Below, piece after piece: positions 31,650-39,061 of a stretch of 43,222 nt of DNA (within the stretch, counting starts at the first letter, position 1; every line of letters starts with the position of its first letter). The stretch is taken from positions 1 to 43,222 of the forward strand of contig JASJCR010000066.1 of assembly GCA_030065875.1 (NCBI GenBank). The letters run 5' to 3'. The stretch comes from Ardenticatenaceae bacterium (GTDB lineage Bacteria > Chloroflexota > Anaerolineae > Promineifilales > Promineifilaceae). Below the pieces are notes generated by a model. The model made no database searches. It saw nothing but the letters and a program-made list of their open reading frames with translations, and was not told where the DNA came from. The translations under genes were made by a program, and so were the position numbers.

Positions 31650-32540
31650 TCAACGACCACGCGCGGTTAACAGTCCAAAACCAATGACGGTCATTCCCGC
31701 CAACTGCCGTAATTCAAGTGGCTCATCCAAAAAAAGCACCCCTAACGATAAAGCGCTGATCGGGATCAGCAAGGTCACCAATAACAGATTAGTCGCGCCC
31801 ACAGATCTCAATAGCCGAAAATAAACGATGTAGGCCACAGCGGTGCTGATAACCCCCAACCCCAAGAGCGCCAGCCAGGTAGAAGCGCCCACGCTTGCCC
31901 CCTGCCATGGTTGATCGAAGATGACAATATAAGGCACCATCAAGATCGAAGTAGCCGTCACCTGCCCAGAGGCGGTAACCAGCGCGGGGGTTCCCGCAAA
32001 GCGTCGGCCAAATATTCCGGCAATGGCATATGATATTGTCGCTCCAATAACAGCTACCTGCCCCCACATGCCGGCAGACGCTCCCTCAAAAGCTGCTGGA
32101 CCAATAATAATGGCCACCCCCCCAACACCCACAAGAACTCCGATGAGGCGATTGGGTCGTAATTTTTCATCAGCCGTCCCAAAATGAGCCAGAATTACCG
32201 TCCAAAAAGGGGTTGCTGCGTTTAAAATCGAAGCCAATCCGCTTGTAATCTGCGTTTGCCCCCAAAAAATAAGAGCAAACGGAATCAAATTGTTGAGTAA
32301 ACCCATCGCAAAAAATGCTCCCCACAATTTTATCTGCCGAGGCATCTTCAATCCGACAAAAATCACGACGAAGTTTAAGACAATTGCCGCTATAAAAACC
32401 CGACCAAAAACCACCGTTAACGGCCGAATTTCTTCCAAAGCAATTTCCCCAAAGAAAAATGACCCGCCCCAAATGAGAGATAAAAATGTCAGAAAGCCCC
32501 AATCGGATAAACGCATTGTCAAATTTGTCTGCTGCCGCAT
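31650..32540 (-). CDS. EamA/DMT-family transporter
   Basis: 296-residue inner-membrane protein with two EamA repeats of five helices. It begins LTFLSLIWGGSFFFGEIAL, the typical first helix, and has NAATPFWTVILAHFGTADE at the end of the first repeat and an FLDEPLELRQLAGMTVIGFGL ending, both EamA hallmarks (TPxxxxxxA and E.PxxxqxxGxxxI). RhaT/YedA-like small metabolite export is likely; the substrate is unknown. ATG 32540 is the first start, ATG 32516 (MRLSDWG) an alternative without a strong ribosome-binding site either way. It converges with priA. Base composition is more AT-rich than that of its neighbours, with a single CGGCCG. Confidence 0.88.
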   Translation of the reverse strand: MRQQTNLTMRLSDWGFLTFLSLIWGGSFFFGEIALEEIRPLTVVFGRVFIAAIVLNFVVIFVGLKMPRQIKLWGAFFAMGLLNNLIPFALIFWGQTQITSGLASILNAATPFWTVILAHFGTADEKLRPNRLIGVLVGVGGVAIIIGPAAFEGASAGMWGQVAVIGATISYAIAGIFGRRFAGTPALVTASGQVTATSILMVPYIVIFDQPWQGASVGASTWLALLGLGVISTAVAYIVYFRLLRSVGATNLLLVTLLIPISALSLGVLFLDEPLELRQLAGMTVIGFGLLTARGR

Positions 32541-32882
32541 ATTTTACTTACTCGCCGGGGCCTTCTCACTCCAATCGTAGAAATATATTGCTACACCAAT
32601 TTTATGGCTGGACAATTTGAGCCACAATCCATTTCTTGCTCCATCAACAAGGGCTTGAAAAATTGACCAACACCAAATTCGCTTCACCGTTTCTAAGCGT
32701 CATTTGGGGCGGTTGTAAAAGCTGGTATACTGTTACGGGTTACCATAATTAGGTGTCTTTTTTGTGGCTTTTTTCTGTCATTTTAGAGACAATCAAGCAT
32801 CAATCGGGCTTCAATTACACACTCGCCCGCCGGATCACCTATTTCACCTATCCAACATCTTCCTCTTAACAGGAGTTTCCGA
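32541..32882. other. Divergent gap upstream of moxR
   Basis: 342 bases without a gene. It is AT-rich and holds the moxR promoter candidate (32704-32731) plus an unremarkable leader of about 145 bases; no hairpin or array was recognised. Confidence 0.45.
32704..32731 (+). promoter_or_regulatory. Candidate promoter TTGGGG-N16-TATACT
   Basis: TTGGGG at 32704-32709 and TATACT at 32726-32731 with 16 bases between. The -10 is good, the -35 mediocre. It would drive moxR-DUF58-endonuclease V. Confidence 0.35.
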
Positions 32883-33821
32883 ATGTCCGATATCCAAACT
32901 GTTGCCAATCAGGTCGTTGAAAATGTAGAAAAAGTAATCATTGGCAAGAAGCAGTCGGTGCAGCTGACTGTCCTGGGGCTGCTCTGCCAGGGTCACATGC
33001 TCATTGAAGATGTCCCCGGCGTTGGCAAAACGGTGCTGGCCAAATCCCTGTCAAAATCGGTCGGCTGCGTGTTTAGCCGTATTCAGTTTACCCCGGATAT
33101 GCTGCCGACTGACGTCACCGGCGTCTCCGTTTTTAATCAAAAATCCCTCGAATTTGAGTTTCGGCCAGGGCCGATTCACGCCCAAATTGTTCTGGCAGAC
33201 GAAATCAACCGCGCCACCCCCAAAACACAATCCGCTCTGCTGGAAGCGATGGAAGAGCGGCAGGTGACGGTCGACGGGACAACCTACCCACTCAATCCAC
33301 CATTTATGGTGCTGGCTACCCAAAATCCGATTGAATATGAAGGAACATTCCCCCTGCCCGAAGCCCAGCTCGACCGCTTTATGCTGCGCATTCGCCTGGG
33401 TTACCCCTCAAAAAATGAAGAAATTGCCATTTTGGAAGGCCAGCGCAAGATTCACCCGATTGACACAATTTCTCAAGTCATAACTGAGGACGAACTGGCT
33501 GAATGCCAGGAAGCGGTCAAAGAAATTCACGTTGATGACAAAGTAAAGGGCTATATTGTCGATATTGTGCGCGAAACCCGTGAGCATCCTGATGTTTATC
33601 TGGGTTCCAGCTCCCGCGGTGCCCTGGCCCTGTTCCGTTTGTGCCAGGCACGAGCCGGCATGCTCGGCCGCGATTACGTCATTCCGGATGATGTCAAAGC
33701 CCTGGCCTCCACCGCCCTGGCACATCGCATTATCGTCGGGCCGGCCGCACGGATTAAAGACATTACCCAGGAAGAAATTATCGATTCTCTGCTGCAAAAA
33801 GTTGCCGTACCCACCGGATAA
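32883..33821 (+). CDS. MoxR-family AAA+ ATPase
   Basis: 312 residues, a chaperone-like ATPase that works with a DUF58/VWA-type partner on maturation of cell-surface or metalloenzyme complexes. Walker A is EDVPGVGKT (42-50) and Walker B VLADEINRA (near 107-115). A sensor I segment LATQNPIEYEGTFPLPEAQLDRF and the C-terminal lid with SSRGALALFRLCQARA and DDVKALA are those of the MoxR proper subfamily. ATG 32883 follows AGGAG by eight bases. The DUF58 gene starts six bases after its stop, which makes a translationally close operon. No transglutaminase-like (TgpA) gene follows, although such genes often complete the set. Confidence 0.95.
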   Translation: MSDIQTVANQVVENVEKVIIGKKQSVQLTVLGLLCQGHMLIEDVPGVGKTVLAKSLSKSVGCVFSRIQFTPDMLPTDVTGVSVFNQKSLEFEFRPGPIHAQIVLADEINRATPKTQSALLEAMEERQVTVDGTTYPLNPPFMVLATQNPIEYEGTFPLPEAQLDRFMLRIRLGYPSKNEEIAILEGQRKIHPIDTISQVITEDELAECQEAVKEIHVDDKVKGYIVDIVRETREHPDVYLGSSSRGALALFRLCQARAGMLGRDYVIPDDVKALASTALAHRIIVGPAARIKDITQEEIIDSLLQKVAVPTG

Positions 33822-33827
33822 GATGCC

Positions 33828-35120
33828 ATGAGAAACCGGCGCACAATTTTATTTATCTTGATGGTCGTGGCCCTGATCAGCGGGTTGTATACCGGCCGGG
33901 AACTCCTCTTTCAAATCACCTATCTCCTGGGATTCGTGCTGATCCTTTCTTTTCTGTGGGCGTGGTCCAGCTTGCGCTGGGTCAATTTCTCCCGCCTGAC
34001 GCGCACCCGCCGCACCCAGGTTGGCGGGCCGCTGGAAGAGCGCTTTCGCGTTTCCAACAGCAGCTATATCCCCAAATTGTGGCTGGAGGTGCGCGACTAT
34101 TCCAATGTCCCCGCCCATCGGGCGAGCTATGTGATCAATGGGTTAGGCCCCAACGCCTCGGAAACGTGGCGCGTAAACACCATTTGCCAGCAGCGCGGCC
34201 GCTATCAGTTGGGGCCGATGACCCTACGAACCAGCGATCCCTTTGGCCTGTTTACTCTGGAAAAAGAGCTCAATGTGACGACCAACGTCGTCGTATATCC
34301 AATGACCGTTGAAATTAACAACTTTTTGCTGCCTCAGGGGGTTCTCTCCGGCGGAGAAGCGATCCGGCGCAAAACCCACTATGTCACGACCAACGCCGCA
34401 GGGGTTCGCGAATATGCACCCGGAGACAGTTTTAATCGCATCCACTGGAAAAGCACCGCTCGCCGCAATCGGCTAATCGTCAAAGAGTTTGAGCTGGACC
34501 CGTTAGCGGACGTCTGGATCTTGCCGGACATGTCGATTTATGAACATATTAACCGCCAGGAACAGGCGGTTAATGTTTCCGTTCGCCAGGCGGATTTGGT
34601 CCAAATATTGAGCATGCGCACCGAATCGTTTACCCTTCCCGACTCCACGGAAGAATATACCGTGACAGTGGCCGCATCCCTGGCCCAATATTTCCTCAAT
34701 CTCGATCGCTCGGTAGGCATGTTGGCGTATGGTCAGGTCAATGAAATCGTGCAGCCGGATCGAGGGGAGCGACAGTTTAACAAAATCTTGGAAACCCTCT
34801 CGGTTTTGCGGGCTGAAGGCACGATGAGCCTGGAAGATTTGATGTTAACGGAGGCCCATCTTTTCCCTCGCGGATCAACGGTTATCGTGGTTACCCCGAC
34901 CACAAAAGAATCGTGGGCGGCCACCGCGCGCAACCTCCAGCAGCGAGGCCTGCGGGTGGTAACCGTCCTGGTGAATCCCGAGTCGTTTGGCGGCCGGCAA
35001 TCCTCAGCAAAGCTGTTCCCTCTCCTGCAAATTCGCAATATGGGTGCCTATATGATCAATGCCGGAGATGATATCGGCAATGCCCTGAGTCACGGCGGGA
35101 TGGCTCCCCTGACTAACTAG
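33828..35120 (+). CDS. DUF58 domain-containing membrane protein
   Basis: 430 residues. Two N-terminal membrane helices (about 8-22 and 28-45) are followed by a cytoplasmic or surface part. The DUF58 signature is clear: RGRYQLGPMTLRTSDPFGLF, VVVYPMTVEI, VREYAPGDSFNRIHWKSTARRNRLIVKEFE. A von Willebrand A-like fold follows (VWILPDMSIY). Partner of the MoxR ATPase immediately upstream, judged by family co-occurrence; the exact task is unknown. It follows in frame-independent fashion six bases after moxR, and the next gene starts 31 bases after its stop. Confidence 0.93.
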   Translation: MRNRRTILFILMVVALISGLYTGRELLFQITYLLGFVLILSFLWAWSSLRWVNFSRLTRTRRTQVGGPLEERFRVSNSSYIPKLWLEVRDYSNVPAHRASYVINGLGPNASETWRVNTICQQRGRYQLGPMTLRTSDPFGLFTLEKELNVTTNVVVYPMTVEINNFLLPQGVLSGGEAIRRKTHYVTTNAAGVREYAPGDSFNRIHWKSTARRNRLIVKEFELDPLADVWILPDMSIYEHINRQEQAVNVSVRQADLVQILSMRTESFTLPDSTEEYTVTVAASLAQYFLNLDRSVGMLAYGQVNEIVQPDRGERQFNKILETLSVLRAEGTMSLEDLMLTEAHLFPRGSTVIVVTPTTKESWAATARNLQQRGLRVVTVLVNPESFGGRQSSAKLFPLLQIRNMGAYMINAGDDIGNALSHGGMAPLTN

Positions 35121-35151
35121 CCCGGCGGAACACCATCCTCCTCCCAAAATT

Positions 35152-35655
35152 ATGTTCGCCTGCCTCGATGTTCACTATCACCAACATTCCGGCACGGCCG
35201 CCTGCCTGCTCTTCCCGCATATCTCCGACCCCAAACCAGCCGAAACGATTGTGGCGTCACTAACCTCCACCGCCGCCTACGTTCCCGGTGAATTTTATAA
35301 GCGGGAGCTGCCCATTCTCTTAAAAGTGCTTAGCAAAGCCGCCACGCCGATCAATGTGGCCATCATCGACAGCTATGTTGATCTGGCTGACAATAAACCA
35401 GGGCTCGGCCGCTATTTGTATCGCGCTCTGGAAGAAAAAACGGCGGTAATCGGGGTAGCCAAAAGCCGTTTTCGCCAGGCCGCAGCCGTAGAGCTGCTGC
35501 GCGGGCGCAGCCAATCCCCCCTCTTTGTAACCGCGGCCGGCCTCCCCCAAACAGAAGCGGCCGGTCTAATCAAGCAAATGCACGGCCCTTATCGGCTGCC
35601 AACCCTGTTAAAGCAGGTGGATTCCACTTGCCGCCGGGCGGCGAAATCTCTATAA
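35152..35655 (+). CDS. Compact endonuclease V-like protein
   Basis: 167 residues; typical Nfi is about 220. Endonuclease V nicks DNA near deoxyinosine. Visible candidates for the active site are Asp6 (ACLDVHY), Glu52 in FYKRELP (matching the VPGxxxxRE motif), Asp73 in IIDSYVD (Nfi has DGHG), and Lys104 in IGVAKS. The YVPGEFYKRELPILLKVL, NKPGLGRYLY and AVIGVAKSRF blocks place it in the short COG1515-related group also found in Bacteroidota. The DGHG to DSYVD change weakens a claim of inosine specificity. No ribosome-binding site is obvious before ATG 35152; it is the third gene of the moxR operon by spacing. The T-box leader of serS follows. Confidence 0.75.
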   Translation: MFACLDVHYHQHSGTAACLLFPHISDPKPAETIVASLTSTAAYVPGEFYKRELPILLKVLSKAATPINVAIIDSYVDLADNKPGLGRYLYRALEEKTAVIGVAKSRFRQAAAVELLRGRSQSPLFVTAAGLPQTEAAGLIKQMHGPYRLPTLLKQVDSTCRRAAKSL

Positions 35656-35664
35656 TCTAACCAT

Positions 35665-35908
35665 TATCAATAAGTAAAGCGTTGATGAAGAGTAGTAAGG
35701 GTATTCACTTTTCACAGAGAGTTGACGGGTGGTGGAAGTCAACAGGGGAATATTCTGAATCCGCTTCTGAGCAGCCGTTCGAACAGCCATCAGGCACAAG
35801 AGCGGCCGGGTATGCCCGATATAGCATCTAGAGATCAAATCGTTTGAGATTTGGTGAAACCAAGTGGCACCACGGGCCCCCTCGTCTTGGAATGAGGGGG
35901 CTTTTTTT
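35665..35908 (+). promoter_or_regulatory. T-box riboswitch upstream of serS
   Basis: The antiterminator sequence AAGTGGCACCACGGG (35862-35876) fits the T-box consensus (TGGNACCRCG). It is preceded by a TTGGT-GAA-ACCAA hairpin and runs into an intrinsic terminator (35876-35908) upstream of the serS ribosome-binding site. The 5' part contains an AGAGAG stretch, a GAAG-containing loop and a stem I-like region; a plausible serine specifier is TCC at 35760-35762 (in CTGAATCCGC). Uncharged tRNA-Ser would stabilise the antiterminator. Stem I boundaries are approximate. Confidence 0.85.
35876..35908 (+). terminator. T-box attenuator terminator
   Basis: GCCCCCTC (35876-35883) pairs with GAGGGGGC (35894-35901), loop of ten, then seven T (35902-35908). 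Its 5' arm overlaps the T-box sequence, so formation excludes the antiterminator. Confidence 0.88.
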
Positions 35909-35926
35909 ATTGGGTATGGAGGAATA

Positions 35927-37276
35927 ATGATCGACATTAATTTGATACGAAACAAAACCGATTGGGTCAGAGAGCAGCTGGTTATTCTGAATGCGGCCGA
36001 CGCCCCAATCGATGCCGTCCTGGAAAACGACCTCAAGCGGCGGGAAATCATCCAGCAGGTTGAAAAGCTGCGCAATGAGCGCAACATCGCCTCAAAAGCG
36101 ATCGGGCAAAAGATGGGGGCGCTAAAAAAAGCGCAAGCCGATCTCAAAAAAGCCCCCGATAATGAGGAGCTTCAAGCGGTAGTCGAGGCGCTGGCGGCCG
36201 AAGCGGAAGCGGCCAAAGATAAGCCGCGTCAGATTGGAAATCAGATTGAAGCGTTCGACCGTCAATTGAACGAAGTGGAATATACTCTCCACCAGGCGAT
36301 GATCAATATCCCAAATATGCCCCATGAAAGTGTGCCCCACGGCACCAGCGATGAGGACAACGTCAACCGGGAACCCCAGGGTGCCCCGATTCCTCATTTT
36401 AATTTTGAGCCGCAGCCCCACTGGGATTTGGGTCCCGCCCTCGACATCATCGATTTTGAACGCGGGGTCAAACTGAGCGGCAGCCGTTTCTACATTTTGA
36501 AGGGACTGGGCGCCCGGCTGCAAAGAGCGGTTATTCGCTTTATGCTTGACTATCACGTCGATCGGCACGGCTATACGGAAATTTATCCTCCCTTTATGGT
36601 TCGGTCAGAAATGTTTGAAGGTGCGGCCCAGCTGCCAAAATTTTTCGACAACATCTATCGCGATGCCGAAGAGGATTTTATGTTTCTGGGCACGGCCGAA
36701 ATCGCCTTGACCAACATCCATCGGGATGAAATTTTGAGCGCGGACGAGTTACCCTTTAAATACGTGGCGTATACCCCATGCTTCCGACGCGAAAAAATGA
36801 GCGCCGGCCGGGACGTGCGCGGTATCAAACGCGGCCATCAGTTTGACAAGGTCGAAATGTACCAATTTGCCACGCCGGAACAAAGCTATGCAGCACTGGA
36901 GGAGCTGGTCACCCACGCTACAAATATTTGTGACGCCCTCGGACTTCCCTACCGGCTGGTGGATATCAACAGCGCCGATCTGGGTTTTGCGGCCGCTAAA
37001 AAATACGATATCGAAATTTGGGCGGCCGGCTGCCAGGAATGGCTGGAGGTCAGCTCAGCCAGCAATTGCGAGGCGTTCCAGGCGCGACGAGCAAACGTTC
37101 GCTATCGCCCTGAGGCAGGTGCCCGGCCGCAATTTGTGCATACCCTGAACGCCAGCGGTCTGGCTCTCCCACGAGTGATGATCGCCCTTCTCGAAAACAA
37201 TCAGCAAGCCGACGGCACCGTCGTTATTCCCGAGGTGCTGCGGCCGTATATGAACGGGATTGATACGATTCAATAG
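35927..37276 (+). CDS. serS: Serine-tRNA ligase
   Basis: 449 residues, class II synthetase that charges tRNA-Ser (and tRNA-Sec, the first step of selenocysteine synthesis). The N-terminal long antiparallel coiled-coil arm (about 30-110, KRREIIQQVEKLRNERNIAS and AALKKAQADLKKAP-like) binds the tRNA variable arm. Motif 2 is CFRREKMSAGRDVRGIKR followed by QFDKVEMYQF, and motif 3 is NASGLALPRVMIALLENNQ. ATG 35927 is set by TGGAGGA just upstream; the longer open frame would begin inside the terminator hairpin. It is regulated by the T-box immediately before it. Followed by a heptamer-repeat spacer. Confidence 0.97.
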   Translation: MIDINLIRNKTDWVREQLVILNAADAPIDAVLENDLKRREIIQQVEKLRNERNIASKAIGQKMGALKKAQADLKKAPDNEELQAVVEALAAEAEAAKDKPRQIGNQIEAFDRQLNEVEYTLHQAMINIPNMPHESVPHGTSDEDNVNREPQGAPIPHFNFEPQPHWDLGPALDIIDFERGVKLSGSRFYILKGLGARLQRAVIRFMLDYHVDRHGYTEIYPPFMVRSEMFEGAAQLPKFFDNIYRDAEEDFMFLGTAEIALTNIHRDEILSADELPFKYVAYTPCFRREKMSAGRDVRGIKRGHQFDKVEMYQFATPEQSYAALEELVTHATNICDALGLPYRLVDINSADLGFAAAKKYDIEIWAAGCQEWLEVSSASNCEAFQARRANVRYRPEAGARPQFVHTLNASGLALPRVMIALLENNQQADGTVVIPEVLRPYMNGIDTIQ

Positions 37277-37277
37277 A

Positions 37278-37347
37278 GACCACAGACATCAGACTTCAGA
37301 CAACAGAAAACCAACCCCTCTGTAGTCTGATGTCTGTAGTCTTCTAA
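37278..37347. repeat. Facing heptamer arrays CAGACWN / TCTGTAG
   Basis: CAGACAT, CAGACTT, CAGACAA, CAGAAAA face TCTGTAG, TCTGATG, TCTGTAG. ACAGACATCAGACT (37282-37295) is a perfect complement of AGTCTGATGTCTGT (37324-37337). It fills the gap between serS and the GNAT gene. Confidence 0.85.
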
Positions 37348-37349
37348 TT

Positions 37350-37823
37350 ATGTTTGCATTCCACAACTTCAATCGCCTATCTGATGGGATTATCGACCTG
37401 ACCACTGCCGTGCATGTGGTCAGTGACCCGGATGAAGGGCTGGCCCCGGCCTATGGGTTTCATATTCACCCGCACGGGCGACCCGATGTTGCCGGGAGGA
37501 TATATCTTCGGCTGGTCAATTCACCATACGTAACCCTGTATGCCGGTCATGTGGGATACGGCATATCACCACCATATCAGGGCAATCGCTATGCGGCCCG
37601 GGCATGCCTGCTAATCCGGCCGGTAGCTTTGCACCACGGGTTCGAAGAGCTTTGGATTACCTGCAACCCCGACAACTGGGCTTCTCGGCGCACGTGCGAA
37701 ATTATTGGAGCGCAGCTTGTCGAAATTATTGAAGTGGATCCCTCAACCCCAATTTATCAGGATGGTGAAACCCATAAATGCCGCTATTTGTGGCAAATAT
37801 CATCAAATATTGGCAAACCCTAA
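37350..37823 (+). CDS. GNAT-family N-acetyltransferase-like protein
   Basis: 157 residues, small acyl-CoA-dependent acyltransferase fold. The acetyl-CoA pyrophosphate loop appears as GYGISPPYQGNRYAARACLL (the Q/RxxGxG/A site, here YQGNRYA), and the C-terminal helix CNPDNWASRRTCEIIGAQLV is the classical NxxSxxlyeklGF-like element. The substrate is unknown. The start ATG 37350 lies right after the repeat and has no recognisable ribosome-binding site. It resembles the RimJ/RimL-like group of uncharacterised acetyltransferases, and may be co-transcribed with serS. Confidence 0.8.
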   Translation: MFAFHNFNRLSDGIIDLTTAVHVVSDPDEGLAPAYGFHIHPHGRPDVAGRIYLRLVNSPYVTLYAGHVGYGISPPYQGNRYAARACLLIRPVALHHGFEELWITCNPDNWASRRTCEIIGAQLVEIIEVDPSTPIYQDGETHKCRYLWQISSNIGKP

Positions 37824-37939
37824 ACATTGTTCAGCAAATTTCTACCTGTCTCTTATTGCGTTCCTGTATGATCTAAAGATACTCTTTGAGCAAACATATT
37901 CCAGTAGTCAGAAACCTTAGCAGTTCTGACGAGGTATCC

Positions 37940-38611
37940 ATGGATCATTCTCTCAAACTCGTTAGCTTCAAACTATGTCCCTTTGTGCAGCGCGCTGTCA
38001 TCACCCTCCTACATCGCAAGATCCCGTTTGAAATTGAATACATCGATCTGGCCCAAAAACCAGCGTGGTTTTTAGAAATTTCCCCCCTCGGAAAGGTACC
38101 GGTTTTAATTGTCGATGACGACAAGGCGATTTTTGAATCGTCCGTTATTAACGAACTGCTCTCCGAACTCTCCGAACCCATGCTGCATCCGGCCGATCCC
38201 ATTGAGCGGGCCATCAATCGGGCCTGGATCGCCTACGCTGCTCAGCTGCAGGGGATGCTGTACCGGCTGGAAAGCGCGCCCAACGAAGCAGCGTTTCTTG
38301 AATACCAGCAGCGCCTGCGTAAACTCCTTCTTCGTCTGGAAAAAGCGCTGGCAGATGGTCCTTTCTTTAATGGGGAGGATCCTTCGCTGGTCGATTTTAC
38401 GTACGCCCCGATTTTTATGCGGTTAAAATACCTGCATAATCATTACCCGATTACCATTTTTGACGGCTCTCCTCAAACAGCGGAATGGGCGACCTCCCTG
38501 ATAAACTTGCCCGAAGTGGCGCAGTCCGTGGTGAGTGACTACAAAGATCGCTATCACCATTGGCTGCTTGAGCACAACGGCTTTTTGCAGCAGATGCTAT
38601 CCCCATCCTGA
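37940..38611 (+). CDS. Glutathione S-transferase family protein
   Basis: 223 residues. Thioredoxin-like N-terminal domain with LCPFVQRAVITLLHRKIPFE, where Cys13 is in the place of the catalytic residue of omega-class GSTs, followed by ISPLGKVPVLIVDDDKAIFESSVI (the cis-Pro and ES glutathione-binding signature). The helical C-terminal domain has FNGEDPSLVDFTYAPIFMR. Reaction probably thiol transfer or reductive dehalogenation-type chemistry on glutathione or another thiol; Chloroflexota often lack glutathione, so the cofactor is uncertain. ATG 37940 has GAGG upstream; the longer frame is less likely. It stands alone, with a repeat-rich gap behind it. Confidence 0.88.
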   Translation: MDHSLKLVSFKLCPFVQRAVITLLHRKIPFEIEYIDLAQKPAWFLEISPLGKVPVLIVDDDKAIFESSVINELLSELSEPMLHPADPIERAINRAWIAYAAQLQGMLYRLESAPNEAAFLEYQQRLRKLLLRLEKALADGPFFNGEDPSLVDFTYAPIFMRLKYLHNHYPITIFDGSPQTAEWATSLINLPEVAQSVVSDYKDRYHHWLLEHNGFLQQMLSPS

Positions 38612-38740
38612 TGGAGTGAGTCACAAAAAACATAAATTTTTTAATCTAAGTTACTACCCTACCTGCCCGATGAATTATGGCAGTTTACAAAAAAACTGGT
38701 TACTAGATTCATGGCGTGTTTCCATCGCCCACGGCCCCCC

Positions 38741-38888
38741 TGTCATCCTGAGCGAAGCGAAGGATCCCGTCAATTTCCAGTGAACGCAGCCTTTTATCTA
38801 GACGAGAAGCGTTTCTATTTTCGACCATCTAGGCCTGAATGCAACTTGACGAGATTCCTCGCTTCGCTGCTCATTCTGAGCAATGACA
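38741..38888. mobile_element. MITE-like element, 148 bases, copy of 43114-43222
   Basis: Ends TGTCATCCTGAGCGAAGCGA and, inverted, TGTCATTGCTCAGAATGAGC. The interior from about 38785 (AACGCAG...GAAGCGTTTCTATTTTCGACC) matches the reverse complement of 43114-43222 over about 105 bases at about 90 percent by eye. The match continues nine bases outside the right end (into GGGGTTAGG), so the true unit boundary may be slightly larger. No coding content. Confidence 0.65.
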
Positions 38889-38940
38889 GGGGTTAGGATA
38901 GCAACTTGAGTTAAAATTAATCTAAGTTGCCAATCCACAG

Positions 38941-38997
38941 CCTTTTTGAAAGGGCTTGGCTAGCCAAGCCCCTACTAGCCAAGCCCTTACAAAAAGG
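38941..38997. repeat. Nested palindromic repeat, core shared with 4868-4889
   Basis: GGGCTTGGCTAGCCAAGCCC (38952-38971) is a perfect palindrome; a third half-copy TAGCCAAGCCCTT follows, and CCTTTTTG (38941-38948) pairs with CAAAAAGG (38990-38997) around all of it. The unit is a foldback with a duplicated arm. Confidence 0.65.
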
Positions 38998-39016
38998 TTA
39001 GAGAAACGGTCCACGG

Positions 39017-39045
39017 TTGGTACGCCATGTGCGGTTTGCTATAAT
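39017..39045 (+). promoter_or_regulatory. Promoter TTGGTA-N17-TATAAT for the LysM gene
   Basis: TATAAT at 39040-39045 and TTGGTA at 39017-39022 with 17 bases between. The predicted start near 39052 leaves only about ten bases before ATG 39062, and no ribosome-binding site is seen. Confidence 0.55.
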
Positions 39046-39061
39046 GCGCGGCTGTTGCGTT

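Larger units (their letters stand above)
38612..39061. other. 450-base gap with two dispersed repeats and a promoter
   Basis: No credible gene. It holds a MITE-like element (38741-38888), a nested palindromic repeat (38941-38997) and the promoter of the LysM gene (39017-39045). Short open frames here are translated repeat. Confidence 0.65.

Noticed and set aside
38535..38896. Short open frames in the gap behind the GST gene
   Set aside because: They translate the MITE-like repeat and overlap each other; no start signal.
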